From Actinopolyspora alba (GTDB taxonomy: Bacteria > Actinomycetota > Actinomycetes > Mycobacteriales > Pseudonocardiaceae), in assembly GCF_900112765.1 (NCBI RefSeq), contig NZ_FOMZ01000001.1, positions 372,001 to 436,000 on the forward strand: a stretch of 64,000 nt of DNA. The letters run 5' to 3'. The position numbers and the translations under genes were made by a program. This document shows, piece by piece, positions 46,378 through 56,492 of this stretch. Within the stretch, counting starts at the first letter, position 1, and the number at the start of each line of letters is the position of its first letter. A model generated the notes under the pieces. It saw nothing but the letters and a program-made list of their open reading frames with translations, was not told the DNA's origin and did not search any database.

Positions 46378-47880
46378 TCAGGAAAGGCCGAGCTGGGAGG
46401 AGCAGGAGGGCCAGGCCCCGTACCCCCCTCGCGCGTCGCGCACCTTGGTGGCGATGGCGATCTGCTGTTCCCTGGTGGCCTGGTGCGGATACGCGGCGTA
46501 CTGGTCGCCGCCGTAGGCGTCCCAGGTCGACTTGTTGAACTGGACACCACCGTAGTAACCGTTTCCGGTGTTGATGTGCCAGTTACCGCCGGACTCGCAC
46601 TCGGCCAGCTTGTCCCAGACACCGCTGTTCGGCGGCTGCTTGCCACCGACGCGCACGACCTTGGGCTCGGCCTCGGTGACCACTTTCTCGCCGACGGTCT
46701 CCCGCTTGACCTCTTCGCCGTTGCGGGTGGTCACCCGGGTGAAGACGATCTTCTCCCCGGCAGTGCCCTGCTTTTCGACCCTGCGCTCGCCCTTGAACAT
46801 CGAGTCGTCGACGATCTCCTTGACCGGCGGCTCGATCTTCTCCCGGACGTTGACGGTCGAGATGCCGGTGCGGTCGATCCGCACCTCGGCACCTTCGCTG
46901 ATCCGCTGCTCGGAGCCGGGCGTGACCTTGTCGTTGTCGTCGACCTGAAGGCCCTGCTTGCGGAGCAGCTCCTCGATCGTGACGGCGGTGGTGGTCAGCT
47001 GCCTGGGCTTGTCGCCGCCGTCGACGATCGTGATGGACTTGGCGGTCTTGACCTCCAGGCTCATGCCCTCCTCGGGCACGGGCATGGTGCGCTTGGCGGA
47101 GACCGAGGCGCCGTCGGTGGGAACGCCGAGCTGACGCAGTGCCTGCCCCACCGTGACCGAACGAACCCACTCCTCCCGGGTCTGCCCGTCGACGGTGAGT
47201 TCGATCTTCCTGCCGCGGTCGAGCGAGATGGTCTCGCCGTGCTCGACCTTGGAACCGAGCGAGGGGCTGAGGGCGTCGTGCTTGTCGACCTCGATGCCCT
47301 CGTCCTCGAGCACCTCGCCCACTGTGGACTCGTAGGTGCTGACCTCGCGTTCCTTGCCGTCCACCTCGACGGTGACCGACTTGTCCATCGCGGCGGCCGC
47401 GCCGCCCGCACCGGTGATGGACAGGATCACGGCCGCCACCGCGCCCTTGAGGAAACGTCGTTTCCAGGTGCCGATCGCCTCGGACAGCTCCGGCGAGGGC
47501 GCTTCCAGGTCCTCGGAGGAGATCGAGTCGGACAACGGCAACGGCGGCATCACCGTCGTCTCGGCGTTGAGCAGCCTGATCAGCTCGTCGACCTCGAGGT
47601 CGGCGTCGGCCATCAGGTCCTCGACGTCGGGGCCGAGGATCTCGTAGAGGTCCTGCGGGGTGATGCTCAGTGCGCCCGGGGGAAAACTCGGGTGATCCTG
47701 CGCCGGGTAGGGCGGTATGTTCCCGGTCCGTTCCTCGGGGGGTTCCAGCACGCCGACGGCGGTGTGCCGCTCGCCGGGAACCGCCGGGGTGAACCAGTCC
47801 GTCCCGTCGAGTGTGTTCTCCCGGCGGGCGTGCTGCCCGTGGCCCGAGGGCTGCTCACCGAAATAGCCGCGTTCGTTCAC
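46378..47880 (-). CDS. rpfB: RpfB-like resuscitation-promoting factor with DUF348 and G5 domains
   Basis: A 500-residue protein. GTG 47880 follows GGGAGG. Residues 1-140 form a long polar, Pro/acidic-rich N-terminus. One hydrophobic helix lies at about 145-164. Three DUF348 repeats (about 166-208, 224-266, 279-320), a G5 domain (about 340-412) and a C-terminal Rpf catalytic domain (421-500) follow. [20 protein letters not shown] has the catalytic Glu429 and a conserved Cys. It cleaves peptidoglycan and promotes regrowth of dormant cells or spores. The 140-residue cytosolic extension is much longer than in mycobacterial RpfB (known from the family). Confidence 0.92.
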   Translation of the reverse strand: MNERGYFGEQPSGHGQHARRENTLDGTDWFTPAVPGERHTAVGVLEPPEERTGNIPPYPAQDHPSFPPGALSITPQDLYEILGPDVEDLMADADLEVDELIRLLNAETTVMPPLPLSDSISSEDLEAPSPELSEAIGTWKRRFLKGAVAAVILSITGAGGAAAAMDKSVTVEVDGKEREVSTYESTVGEVLEDEGIEVDKHDALSPSLGSKVEHGETISLDRGRKIELTVDGQTREEWVRSVTVGQALRQLGVPTDGASVSAKRTMPVPEEGMSLEVKTAKSITIVDGGDKPRQLTTTAVTIEELLRKQGLQVDDNDKVTPGSEQRISEGAEVRIDRTGISTVNVREKIEPPVKEIVDDSMFKGERRVEKQGTAGEKIVFTRVTTRNGEEVKRETVGEKVVTEAEPKVVRVGGKQPPNSGVWDKLAECESGGNWHINTGNGYYGGVQFNKSTWDAYGGDQYAAYPHQATREQQIAIATKVRDARGGYGAWPSCSSQLGLS

Positions 47881-48449
47881 AGGGTCGTTACCTCCCGAAG
47901 GCGGGAAAGACGCGCCCGAGACGTCCGGAGGGAAACCGCCCCTTCGGCTTCCGACCGGCACGCGCGAGCACGTTACCTTCGTGCTTCGTGTCCGTATCCG
48001 ACTCCCGTAGCCAGCGCCGCCAGCCGACCGTCGCGCCCGTAATTCGTGTTCCGAGCGGCGAGGGCAGGCTACCCCGACGTACACCGGCGAAGACTGCGGG
48101 CGTAATCCGTGACCGTGGTCATCGGTTTACGAGTTCGAGACTCTAGCGTGATGATCCGCGTGCTGCCAAGGATCACGAAATCGCTGTGACCTGAGTTACC
48201 GACGCGAAATTGACTTTCCCAGCGCACAGGGCATCGGTGAAATTCACACGATCGAACCGAAATATGTTCGACCATTGGCCGTCACGCGCCATAACGCGCA
48301 GATCTCGACACCGCGCGTGATCGTCAGTATCGGGTTCCTCGCACTATCGAGTGTTACCGGTTCCCCGTACAGCGATTACCCGCCCCGCACTGGACTTCCC
48401 GCCCCACACGGGGCCGCGGAACGGCTCGCGGCCCCGCCGCGACGTCCCA
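47881..48449. other. rpfB promoter and long leader
   Basis: The predicted promoter at 48140-48169 implies a leader of about 250 nt before rpfB. No c-di-AMP (ydaO) riboswitch core could be matched by eye. The part to the right of the promoter, up to the short rpf stop, is AT-richer, and nothing more is recognised. Confidence 0.5.
48140..48169 (-). promoter_or_regulatory. Candidate promoter of rpfB
   Basis: On the minus strand TTGGCA (48164-48169) and TAGAGT (48140-48145) are separated by 18 bp, close to a housekeeping sigma consensus. The start would be near 48133. Confidence 0.6.
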
Positions 48450-48923
<474 letters not shown>

Positions 48924-49063
48924 TCACGGCGCGCCGATCGAACCGGCGAGCACCGTCGAACTCCCCATCCCGGCTTCCACTTCGGACGGTAGGAGGACGC
49001 GGAGCGACCGCAAGCCGACATCACCTGGGCTGATCGAGAAGGTGGCCGGAGAGTTACCGAGAC

Positions 49064-49918
49064 TCAGCCAGCTGCTACACGATCGAGTTGAAAAACTCGC
49101 TCGGTAGTGGCCGTCAGCGCGACCGCCAGTTCCGCGACACTCGTCTCACGCAGTTCGGCAAGGTCACGAACGGTGTAGTTTACGCAGTACGGTTCGTTGG
49201 GCCTGCCGCGAAACGGGTGCGGCGTCAGGAACGGCGCGTCGGTCTCGACGAGCATCTGCTCCACCGGCACGAGGGCCGCCGCTTCCCGGAGGCCGCGCGC
49301 GTTCGCGTTGCGGAAGGTGGCCGTTCCCGCGAACGAGAGCACGTAACCGGCTGCCACGCAGCGGCGGGCGAAGTCGGCGTCACCGGAGAAGCAGTGGAAG
49401 ATCACCGTCTCGGGAGCGCCCTCCTCGTCCAGGATGCGCAGGATGTCCTCGTGCGCGTCCCTGTCGTGGATCATGAGCGGCTTGCCGATCCGCTTGGCGA
49501 GGTCGATGTGCCAGCGGAAGGCCTCCTGCTGCGGCTCCGGTGGGGAGTAGTCCCAGTAGTAGTCGAGCCCGGTCTCCCCGACCGCGACCACCCTGGGATC
49601 ACGGACCAGCTCCGCCAGCGTCTCCCGCTCGTACTCGCCGAAGGCCTTGGCCCTGGTGGGGTGCAGCGCGACCGCGGCGTAGACCCGCTCGTCCCAGCCC
49701 GCGGCGGAGACCGTCCACTTCGCCGACTCGATGTCGTCGGCCACCGTCACCACCCGGCCGACCCCGGCAGCCTCGGCCCGGTCCACCACGCGGCGAACGT
49801 CCGCCGCCTCGACCGCACCACAGGCGTCGAGATGGGTATGCGCGTCCACCACCGGAGCGGGTAGCGCCTCCGGCTCCGGTGGCGGGGTTCGTTTGTCGCC
49901 CTTGCTCACTCCGCCCAT
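49064..49918 (-). CDS. tatD: TatD-family metal-dependent deoxyribonuclease
   Basis: A 284-residue protein from ATG 49918, with AGGGGA upstream. VVDAHTHLDACG is the first metal motif, AVGETGLDYYWD the second. MIHDRDAHEDIL, IFHCFSGDADFARRC and LLVETDAPFLTP-type LVETDAPFLTPHPFRG complete the site. The family hydrolyses DNA 3' ends and is linked to repair and degradation. It lies just downstream of metG, as in many actinobacteria. Confidence 0.94.
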   Translation of the reverse strand: MGGVSKGDKRTPPPEPEALPAPVVDAHTHLDACGAVEAADVRRVVDRAEAAGVGRVVTVADDIESAKWTVSAAGWDERVYAAVALHPTRAKAFGEYERETLAELVRDPRVVAVGETGLDYYWDYSPPEPQQEAFRWHIDLAKRIGKPLMIHDRDAHEDILRILDEEGAPETVIFHCFSGDADFARRCVAAGYVLSFAGTATFRNANARGLREAAALVPVEQMLVETDAPFLTPHPFRGRPNEPYCVNYTVRDLAELRETSVAELAVALTATTERVFQLDRVAAG

Positions 49919-50048
49919 TATTCCCCTGAGACAGCCGTCACATGGTCGCCCCCGCAGAGAGCCCCGCGGGAATCGACCACGGGGACGACCGGACGGCCGG
50001 AACAGGACGTGATGGGTGGCCGGCTCCCGCCCGGACGACGGCACCGGA

Positions 50049-51842
50049 TCAGCTCTGGATCGGCGCCCACTCCGGGCCGGTCTCGGCCAACTCGGGGTCG
50101 AGCTTGCCGAACAGCGGCGTCGGCTTGCTCAGCGGTGTGCCGACCCCGATCGGTTTGGACTCCCAGCTGGCCTGCTCGGCGGCGTAGTCGCCGGTCAGGA
50201 TCGGATAGGAGCGGTCGGAGACGTCCAGGTCGTCGACCTCCCGCAACTGCGGCTGCGCCGCCCACGTTCCCGTACCGCCCAGCAGCTCGTGCACCCGCTG
50301 CGCCGAGTGCGGCAGGAAGGGGGTGAGCAGGGTGTTGGCGTCCGAGACCAGCTGCAACGCGGTGTGCAGGATGGTGTCGCGGCGTTCCGGATCGTCCTTG
50401 CGCTTCCAGGGTTCCTGCTCGGACAGGTACTTGTTGGCCGCCGAGACGACCCGCATCGCCTCCTGGGTGGCGGCGCGGAACCTGGAGCGCCGCAGGTGCC
50501 CGCCGACCACGTCGAAGGCGTCGCGGGCCATCGTCTTGAGCTCCTCGTCGGCCGCCTCCGGAACGCGGGGTTCGGGAACGGCACCCACGTTCTTGGCAGC
50601 CAGCGAAACCGCCCGGTTGACCAGGTTCCCCCACTCGTTGGCGAGTTCGAAGTTGATCCTGCGGACGAACTCGTCCCAGGTGAAGTCGACGTCCTGGGTC
50701 TCGGGACCGGCCGCCGAGATGAAGTAGCGCAGCGCGTCCGGCCCGAACTCGCGCACGAAGTCGCGCACGTAGATCACCGTTCCCCGGGAAGTGGAGAACT
50801 TGGACCCGGTCATGGTCAGGAACTCGCTGGAGGCGATCTCGGTGGGCAGGTTCAACTCGCCGTAGGGACCGGCGTTGCCACCGCGATCCCCGGCTCCGTT
50901 GTGCCCCATCAGCAGGGTGGGCCAGATCTGGGCGTGGAAGGTGATGTTGTCCTTGCCCATGAAGTACACCCGCAGCGCCTCCGGGTCGTTCCACCAGGCA
51001 CGCCATGCCTCGGGATCACCGGAACGCCTGGCCCACTCGACGCTGGCCGAGAAGTAGCCGATCACCGCGTCGAACCAGACGTAGAGTCGTTTCATCGACT
51101 GCTCGTCCCAGCCCTCCAGCGGGACCGGAACCCCCCAGTCGAGATCGCGGGTGATCGGCCTGGGCCGCATGTCCTCCACGAGGTTGCGGGTGAAGTTCAG
51201 GACGTTGGAACGCCAGTCGGTACGCGTGGACAGCCACTTGCCGAGGGACTCGGTGAAGGCGGGCAGGTCCAGGAAGAGGTGTTCGGTCTCCACGAAGCGC
51301 GGCACTTCCCCGTTGATCCGGGAGACCGGGTTGCGCAGTTCGGCCGCGTCGAGCTGGTTGCCGCAGTTGTCGCACTGGTCGCCGCGGGCGCCGTCGTGAT
51401 CGCAGATCGGGCAGGTGCCCTCGATGTAGCGGTCGGGCAGGGTACGGCCGGTGGAGGGACTGACCGCTCCGGTGGTGGTCTTGGGGATGATGTAGCCGTT
51501 GCGGTACAGCGCCAGGAAGATCTGCCGCACCACCTGGTAGTGATTGCCGGTGGTGGTCCGGGTGTAGAGGTCGTAGCTGACCCCGAGCGATCCCATGTCC
51601 TCGGCGATCACCCGGTGGTACTTGTCCACCAGCTCACGCGGGGTGATGCCTTCCTTCTCCGCCTGGACCTGGATCGGGGTCCCGTGCTCGTCGCTGCCGG
51701 AGACCATGAGCACCTTGTTCCCGGCCATTCGGTGGTACCGCGAGAAGACGTCCGAGGGGACACCGATTCCGGAGACGTGACCGATGTGTCGCGGCCCGTT
51801 GGTGTAGGGCCAGGCCACTGCGGTAAGGACGGGGGTACTCAT
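50049..51842 (-). CDS. metG: Methionyl-tRNA synthetase
   Basis: A 597-residue protein. [16 protein letters not shown] carries the HIGH motif. The zinc knuckle [18 protein letters not shown] lies at about 145-162. SKFSTSRG replaces KMSKS, a known variant in this subgroup. The anticodon-binding helical domain follows, with no C-terminal tRNA-binding extension. It is divergent from deoC, with 247 bp between starts. tatD follows on the same strand after 131 bp. Confidence 0.96.
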   Translation of the reverse strand: MSTPVLTAVAWPYTNGPRHIGHVSGIGVPSDVFSRYHRMAGNKVLMVSGSDEHGTPIQVQAEKEGITPRELVDKYHRVIAEDMGSLGVSYDLYTRTTTGNHYQVVRQIFLALYRNGYIIPKTTTGAVSPSTGRTLPDRYIEGTCPICDHDGARGDQCDNCGNQLDAAELRNPVSRINGEVPRFVETEHLFLDLPAFTESLGKWLSTRTDWRSNVLNFTRNLVEDMRPRPITRDLDWGVPVPLEGWDEQSMKRLYVWFDAVIGYFSASVEWARRSGDPEAWRAWWNDPEALRVYFMGKDNITFHAQIWPTLLMGHNGAGDRGGNAGPYGELNLPTEIASSEFLTMTGSKFSTSRGTVIYVRDFVREFGPDALRYFISAAGPETQDVDFTWDEFVRRINFELANEWGNLVNRAVSLAAKNVGAVPEPRVPEAADEELKTMARDAFDVVGGHLRRSRFRAATQEAMRVVSAANKYLSEQEPWKRKDDPERRDTILHTALQLVSDANTLLTPFLPHSAQRVHELLGGTGTWAAQPQLREVDDLDVSDRSYPILTGDYAAEQASWESKPIGVGTPLSKPTPLFGKLDPELAETGPEWAPIQS

Positions 51843-52053
51843 GGTTCACAGCCTACGTAAACCCGCGTCGGGAACTCGAGCGGGTTTGTCGCGTGACGAC
51901 CTCACCACTTTCCGGAGTCGCGGCAGGGCAACCGGAACGCGCCACCGCCCGGCCCGCTCGGAGCGCCGCCGGGTGCGTCGATCGGGCCAGGCGTCGAGCG
52001 TCTCGGTGACGACGCGGAGCCACTGGGCTCGAACGCGGACCGCGCGGTGAACA

Positions 52054-52082
52054 TTGGTCACGGCGGAGCGGCACCGTAGACT
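52054..52082 (+). promoter_or_regulatory. Leaderless promoter of the deoC operon
   Basis: TTGGTC (52054-52059) and TAGACT (52077-52082) are 17 bp apart. TAGACT ends seven bases before the deoC ATG, so the transcript should begin at or next to the start codon. No ribosome site is present, which agrees. Confidence 0.7.
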
Positions 52083-52089
52083 GCCCCGC

Positions 52090-53070
52090 ATGGCCGATTC
52101 GCCGTCATCCAGCCCACCGAGCACGGGACCACCGGGCGAGCTGACCGAGGCCACCCGCGACGAAGCGGCGTTGACGCGTTTCCTGCGCGGGCTGCCCGGC
52201 ATCGACGCGGTGGGGCTCGAACAGCGGGCCACCGCGCTGGCGGGGCGCGCCGTCAAGGGAGAGGCCAAGCTGCGCGCCATCGACCGCGCGGTGAGCATGG
52301 TGGACCTGACCACGCTGGAGGGTGCGGACAACGCGAGCAAGGTGCGTGCGCTGGCGGCCAAGGCCCGCACACCGGACTCGCGGTTCCCGGACGTCCCCCG
52401 GGTCGCCGCACTGTGCGTCTACCCGGATCTGGTCGCCGAGGCGGTGACGGCACTGCGCGGTTCCGGGGTGGGAGTCGCCTCGGTGGCGACCGCGTTCCCC
52501 TCGGGCCGCTCCACGCCGCGCGCCAAGCTGGCCGAGGTGGAGCTGGCGGTCGAGTCCGGCGCCGACGAGGTGGACATGGTCATCGACCGCGGTGCTTTCC
52601 TCGCGGGCGAGTACGGCCGGGTCTTCGACGAGATCGAACAGGTGCGGGCCGCGTGCGGACCCGCCCACCTGAAGGTGATCCTGGAGACCGGCGAGCTGGG
52701 CGGCTACGACAACGTGTGGCGGGCGAGCTGGCTGGCGCTGCTGGCGGGGGCCGACTTCGTCAAGACTTCCACCGGCAAGGTCTCCCCCGCCGCGACCCTG
52801 CCGGTGACCCACGTGCTGTTGCGGGCGGTACGCGAGTGGCGGGAGCGAACCGGGCAGACGCGCGGTGTCAAACCGGCGGGCGGAATCCGCACCACCAAGG
52901 ACGCGATCCGCTACCTCGTGGCGGTGCGGGAGGTGGCGGGGTCCGACTGGTTGAGTCCCGACCTGTTCCGGTTCGGGGCGTCCGGACTGCTCAACGACCT
53001 GCTGATGCAGCGCGAAACGCAACTTCACGGCCACTACAGTGGCCCCGACCAGGTGACGGTGGATCTTTGA
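52090..53070 (+). CDS. deoC: Deoxyribose-phosphate aldolase
   Basis: A 326-residue protein from ATG 52090. The aldolase barrel shows ALCVYPDLVAEAV, VASVATAFPSG, DEVDMVIDRGAFL, LKVILETGEL, ADFVKTSTGK with the Schiff-base Lys and GVKPAGGIRT with the second conserved Lys. About 60 extra N-terminal residues put it in the longer DeoC group. It splits deoxyribose 5-phosphate into acetaldehyde and glyceraldehyde 3-phosphate. The aldehyde-dehydrogenase-like gene downstream overlaps it by four bases and could act on a product aldehyde. deoA lies 10 kb away. Confidence 0.95.
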   Translation: MADSPSSSPPSTGPPGELTEATRDEAALTRFLRGLPGIDAVGLEQRATALAGRAVKGEAKLRAIDRAVSMVDLTTLEGADNASKVRALAAKARTPDSRFPDVPRVAALCVYPDLVAEAVTALRGSGVGVASVATAFPSGRSTPRAKLAEVELAVESGADEVDMVIDRGAFLAGEYGRVFDEIEQVRAACGPAHLKVILETGELGGYDNVWRASWLALLAGADFVKTSTGKVSPAATLPVTHVLLRAVREWRERTGQTRGVKPAGGIRTTKDAIRYLVAVREVAGSDWLSPDLFRFGASGLLNDLLMQRETQLHGHYSGPDQVTVDL

Positions 53071-54515
53071 CGGAGCCCGACGCGAATCCCCTGGAGTACG
53101 CGCCCGCCCCCGAATCCGCGACGGTCGCCGCGCTTCGGGAACGCTACCGCCCGTTCATCGACGGGGAGTTCACCGACGGCACCGGTGCGGTGTTCTCCAG
53201 CGTGAATCCGGCGACCGGAGAACCGCTGGCCGAGATCACGGGCAGCGCGGAGTCCGATGTGGACCGCGCGGTGGCCGCGGCCGACGAGGCGTTCCGGCGC
53301 CGCTGGGCGGCTATCAGCGGTACCGACCGGGCCAAGTACCTGTTCCGGATCGCCCGGCTGCTGCAGGAACGTTCCCGGGAACTGGCGGTGCTGGAGACGC
53401 TGGACACCGGCAAGCCCGTCAGGCAGGCGACGGAGTTCGACCTGCCCAACGCGGCGGCGTGGTTCCTGCACTACGCGGGCTGGGCGGACAAGCTGGACCA
53501 CGCGGGATTCGGCCCCTCCCCCGAACCGCTCGGGGTGACCGGGCAGGTGATCCCGTCGAACTTCCCCCTGCTGCTGCTGGCGCAGCGGGTCGCTCCGGCC
53601 CTGGCCTGCGGGTCCACCGTGGTCGTCAAACCCGCTGAACGGACACCGCTGACCGCGCTGGTGTTCGGCGAGCTCTGCGAGCAGGCCGGTATACCCCCCG
53701 GCACGGTCAACATCCTGCCCGGCGACTCGGGTACCGGAGCGAGCCTGCTGGCACATCGCGGGGTGCGGCACGCGGTTTTCACCGGTTCCACCGAGGTGGG
53801 CGAACGGGTGCGGCGCGGCCTCGCGGGCCGGGGCAAGCGAGTCACGTCCGAGCTGGGCGGCAACGGGGTCAACATCGTGTTCGCCGACGCGGCGCCGGAG
53901 GAGGCGGTGCGGGGCGTGATCGAGGGCGCATTCTTCAACCAGGGGCGGGTCCGCTGCGCGGGATCGCGGCTGCTGGTGGAGGAGTCCGCGGCCGAGGAGT
54001 TCGTGGCACGGCTGCGCGACAGCATGGCGGAACTGCGGGTGGGTGATCCGATGGATCGCAACACCGATGTGGGGGCGCTCGGCTCGACGGCCGAGGTGGA
54101 GCGGCTCTCCGAACTCGTGGAGCGCGGCGTCGCGGAGGGGGCGAGTCGTTGGACCGTCCCGGCGACGCTGCCGCGGCGGGGCGACTTCATGGCTCCCACC
54201 CTGCTGACCGACGTGCAGCAGTCCATGAGCGTGGCGCGAACGGAGATTTTCGGCCCGGTTCTTTCGGTGCTGACCTTCCGCACCGCGCGGGAGGCCGTGA
54301 CCAAGGCCGACAACACGCCGTACGGTCTGGCCGCGGGCGTGTGGAGCGAGAAGGGCTCCCGCGCGCTGTGGACGGCGCGCGGGCTGCGTACCGGTGTGGT
54401 GTGGGCCAACACGTTCCACCGGTTCGACCCGACCGCTCCGTTCGGTGGGCGCGGCGAGTCCGGGAACGGTCACGTCGGCGGTGCCGCGGGTCTGGAGGCC
54501 TATCTCGATGTCTGA
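53067..54515 (+). CDS. ALDH16-like aldehyde dehydrogenase, first half, catalytic Cys position changed
   Basis: A 482-residue protein starting at TTG 53067, which overlaps the deoC stop (TTGA). Family features: FIDGEFTDGTGAVFSSVNPA, VIPSNFPLLLLAQRVAPALA, FTGSTEVGERV, SELGGNG with Glu262, EIFGPVLSVLTF and PFGGRGESGNG. The catalytic loop reads FFNQGRVRCAGSR, whereas active enzymes have NQGQxC. Here Arg296 occupies the expected nucleophile position and Cys297 follows it. The enzyme may be inactive or use the shifted Cys. With the next gene it resembles the two halves of ALDH16 proteins. Confidence 0.88.
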   Translation: MTEPDANPLEYAPAPESATVAALRERYRPFIDGEFTDGTGAVFSSVNPATGEPLAEITGSAESDVDRAVAAADEAFRRRWAAISGTDRAKYLFRIARLLQERSRELAVLETLDTGKPVRQATEFDLPNAAAWFLHYAGWADKLDHAGFGPSPEPLGVTGQVIPSNFPLLLLAQRVAPALACGSTVVVKPAERTPLTALVFGELCEQAGIPPGTVNILPGDSGTGASLLAHRGVRHAVFTGSTEVGERVRRGLAGRGKRVTSELGGNGVNIVFADAAPEEAVRGVIEGAFFNQGRVRCAGSRLLVEESAAEEFVARLRDSMAELRVGDPMDRNTDVGALGSTAEVERLSELVERGVAEGASRWTVPATLPRRGDFMAPTLLTDVQQSMSVARTEIFGPVLSVLTFRTAREAVTKADNTPYGLAAGVWSEKGSRALWTARGLRTGVVWANTFHRFDPTAPFGGRGESGNGHVGGAAGLEAYLDV

Positions 54516-55401
54516 AGACGAGGCGCGGGTGAGCACGCGGAAGAGGGTGACGGTGCCCAAGACCTACAAGCTCTACGTGGGCGGGTCCTTCGCCAGATCC
54601 GAGTCGGGCCGGGTCGTAGCGGTCGCCGACGCGGACGGGACGTTCCGGGCGAACGCGGCGAAGGCCTCGCGCAAGGATCTGCGCGACGCCGTGGCCGCGG
54701 CCCGCAAGGCGTTCGGCGGCTGGTCCGGTGCCAGTGCCCACAACCGTGGGCAGGTGCTGTTCCGGGTCGCCGAGATGCTGGAGGGGACGCGGGACCGGTT
54801 CACCTCCGAGGTGGCGGCGACCGAGGGACTGTCCGCGACGGAGGCGGAACGGGCGGTGGACACCGCCGTGGACCGAATGTTCTGGTACGCGGGCTGGACC
54901 GACAAGCTCGGCGTCCTGCGGGGCGGTGTCGGCCAGGTCTCCGGTCCGTACACCGTGCACAGCACGCCGGAACCCGTGGGCGTGGTGGGGGTGGTGGCGC
55001 CCCGGCGCTCCTCGCTGCTGGGCCTGGTCAGCGTGCTGGCCCCGGTGCTGGCGGCGGGCAACAGCGCGGTGGTGCTCGTGGATACGGAACTGGCGGTACC
55101 CGCCGTGAGCATGTGCGAGGCAATGGCCACTTCGGACGTACCCGGCGGGGTGGTCAACGTGCTCACCGGGGATCCCGCCGAACTGATCTCACGGCTGGCT
55201 TCGCACTCCGATGTGGACGCGCTGGATCCGGGCGGAGCGGACGAATCCCTGCGGGGCGAGCTGGAAGAGACGGCCGCCGGGAGCGTCAAGCGGGTACTCG
55301 ACGCTCCGCTCGTGGAACCGGACTGGAGCACCGCGCCCGGTACGGGACGGTTGCGTGCCTTCACCGAGCTGAAAACGGTGTGGCACCCACTCGGGGAGTG
55401 A
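54508..55401 (+). CDS. Truncated ALDH-like protein (second ALDH16-like half)
   Basis: A 297-residue protein starting at ATG 54508, overlapping the previous gene by eight bases. It keeps the NAD-domain order (YKLYVGGSFARSESGR, LFRVAEMLEGTRDRF, VVGVVAPRRSSLLGLVSVLA, VVNVLTGDPAEL). It lacks the catalytic ELGG and Cys loops and stops at about 300 residues, where a full ALDH has about 480. The Rossmann proline is changed to VAPRRSSL. It is likely a structural partner of the preceding protein. Human ALDH16A1 likewise has a second ALDH-like domain lacking the active-site cysteine. Confidence 0.82.
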   Translation: MSEDEARVSTRKRVTVPKTYKLYVGGSFARSESGRVVAVADADGTFRANAAKASRKDLRDAVAAARKAFGGWSGASAHNRGQVLFRVAEMLEGTRDRFTSEVAATEGLSATEAERAVDTAVDRMFWYAGWTDKLGVLRGGVGQVSGPYTVHSTPEPVGVVGVVAPRRSSLLGLVSVLAPVLAAGNSAVVLVDTELAVPAVSMCEAMATSDVPGGVVNVLTGDPAELISRLASHSDVDALDPGGADESLRGELEETAAGSVKRVLDAPLVEPDWSTAPGTGRLRAFTELKTVWHPLGE

Positions 55402-55407
55402 CCCCGG

Positions 55408-55439
55408 CGCTCCGCGATTTCGCGAGAAATCGCGGAGCG
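55408..55439. terminator. Bidirectional terminator built on a family A palindrome
   Basis: CGCTCCGCGATTTC (55408-55421) pairs perfectly with GAAATCGCGGAGCG (55426-55439) around GCGA. The core ATTTCGCGAGAAAT is a family A copy (55417-55430). It sits between convergent genes, 70 bp apart. Confidence 0.85.
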
Positions 55440-55470
55440 GGCGGTCGACCGGGAGGACCGCCCGACACGC

Positions 55471-56112
55471 TCAGGAACCGCCGACGACACCGGGCCTGGG
55501 ATCCACGATCCGGTTACCGCGTATGGTCCGGACCAACAGGGCAACCATCCCGAGCAGGAACACCGCGGCGAGGGCGAAGGCGATCCAGCGCGGCATCGTG
55601 ACCAGCACCGGCTCGGCGCCGACCGCCCGCTCGATCCAGTTCGCCACGAACGGTGCGAGCACCAACGTCGCCAGCGCACCCAGCCCGAACCACACTCGCC
55701 GCCCGACGCCGTGGAGCTCGGTCGCGGCACGCATCGCCAGCAGCAACGGCACCACCAACAGCGCCAGCAGGGCGACGATCCCGACGAGGCTGCCGGTCGT
55801 CAGCGTGACCTCGCTCGTGGTCGCGGCGGAAGTCGCCAACTCCGCTCCGCACAGCGCCAACGCGGCGACCAGCAGCACACCCGGGCGCAGCACGGCCCGC
55901 CGAGGGGAACCACCGACCGCGCCGAACTCCTCGGCCACCCGCGCCGCGTACTCCCCCGGCGTGCCGAACGCCTCCACCGGGGCCTGCCCCGTTTCGGCCA
56001 CGTAGGACTCCACCTCGGCCAGCACGTCGCCGACCCGGTCACCCGGCACCTCGCGCATCCGCAGCGCGAACATCAACTCGTTGCGGTACTTCTCCGACGA
56101 TTCCGCGGTCAT
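55471..56112 (-). CDS. HAAS-domain (DUF1700-like) membrane protein
   Basis: A 213-residue protein from ATG 56112, overlapping the PadR stop by four bases. Residues 1-65 (SEKYRNELMFALRMREVPGD, VESYVAETG, FGTPGEYAARVAEEFG) form the HAAS helical domain that typically sits beside PadR regulators. Four transmembrane helices follow at about 80-98, 106-128, 140-160 and 172-194. It probably relays or counters the PadR regulator at the membrane. The role is inferred from the pairing. Confidence 0.85.
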   Translation of the reverse strand: MTAESSEKYRNELMFALRMREVPGDRVGDVLAEVESYVAETGQAPVEAFGTPGEYAARVAEEFGAVGGSPRRAVLRPGVLLVAALALCGAELATSAATTSEVTLTTGSLVGIVALLALLVVPLLLAMRAATELHGVGRRVWFGLGALATLVLAPFVANWIERAVGAEPVLVTMPRWIAFALAAVFLLGMVALLVRTIRGNRIVDPRPGVVGGS

Positions 56113-56462
56113 GAACTCATCCCCCGTTCGAGTACAGCGGTGGCGTTCTTGGCGAACTCGGTCCACTGCGGCCCGTGTTCGGCCAGCACCGCACGTCCCT
56201 GCTCGGTGAGCAGGAAGAACTTCCTGCCCGGCCCACCGGAACCCGCACGCCACTCGCTGCGCACCAGCCCTTCCGAATCGAGGCGGTTGAGCAGCGGATA
56301 CAGCGTTCCCGGTTTCATCCCCGGAAGTCCGGCCTCGTCGAGACGCCGAACCAGCGTGTAGCCGTAGTCCTCCCCGCTCTCGGCCAGCAGTGCGAGCACG
56401 GCGAGATCGAGCACCCCGCGCAGCCACTGCGTCTGTCGTTCCACCGGTTTCCTCTCCGACAC
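56109..56462 (-). CDS. PadR-family transcriptional regulator
   Basis: A 117-residue protein. The winged-helix pattern is LDLAVLALLAESGEDYGYTL, GMKPGTLYPLLNRLDSEGLV and GPGRKFFLLTEQGRAVL. This small PadR type usually regulates a neighbouring membrane or ABC transport gene. It is divergent from the four-gene ABC operon at 56594. The intergenic region carries tandem palindromes and CACTAGT/ACTAG dyads near 56464-56487. Confidence 0.93.
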   Translation of the reverse strand: MSERKPVERQTQWLRGVLDLAVLALLAESGEDYGYTLVRRLDEAGLPGMKPGTLYPLLNRLDSEGLVRSEWRAGSGGPGRKFFLLTEQGRAVLAEHGPQWTEFAKNATAVLERGMSS

Positions 56463-56492
56463 GACTAGAAACTATCACTGACTAGTGTGTCT

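Noticed and set aside
45592-48042. Long plus-strand frame across rsmA, the repeats and the rpfB-like gene
   Set aside because: It runs through intergenic repeats and is antisense to two well-supported genes.
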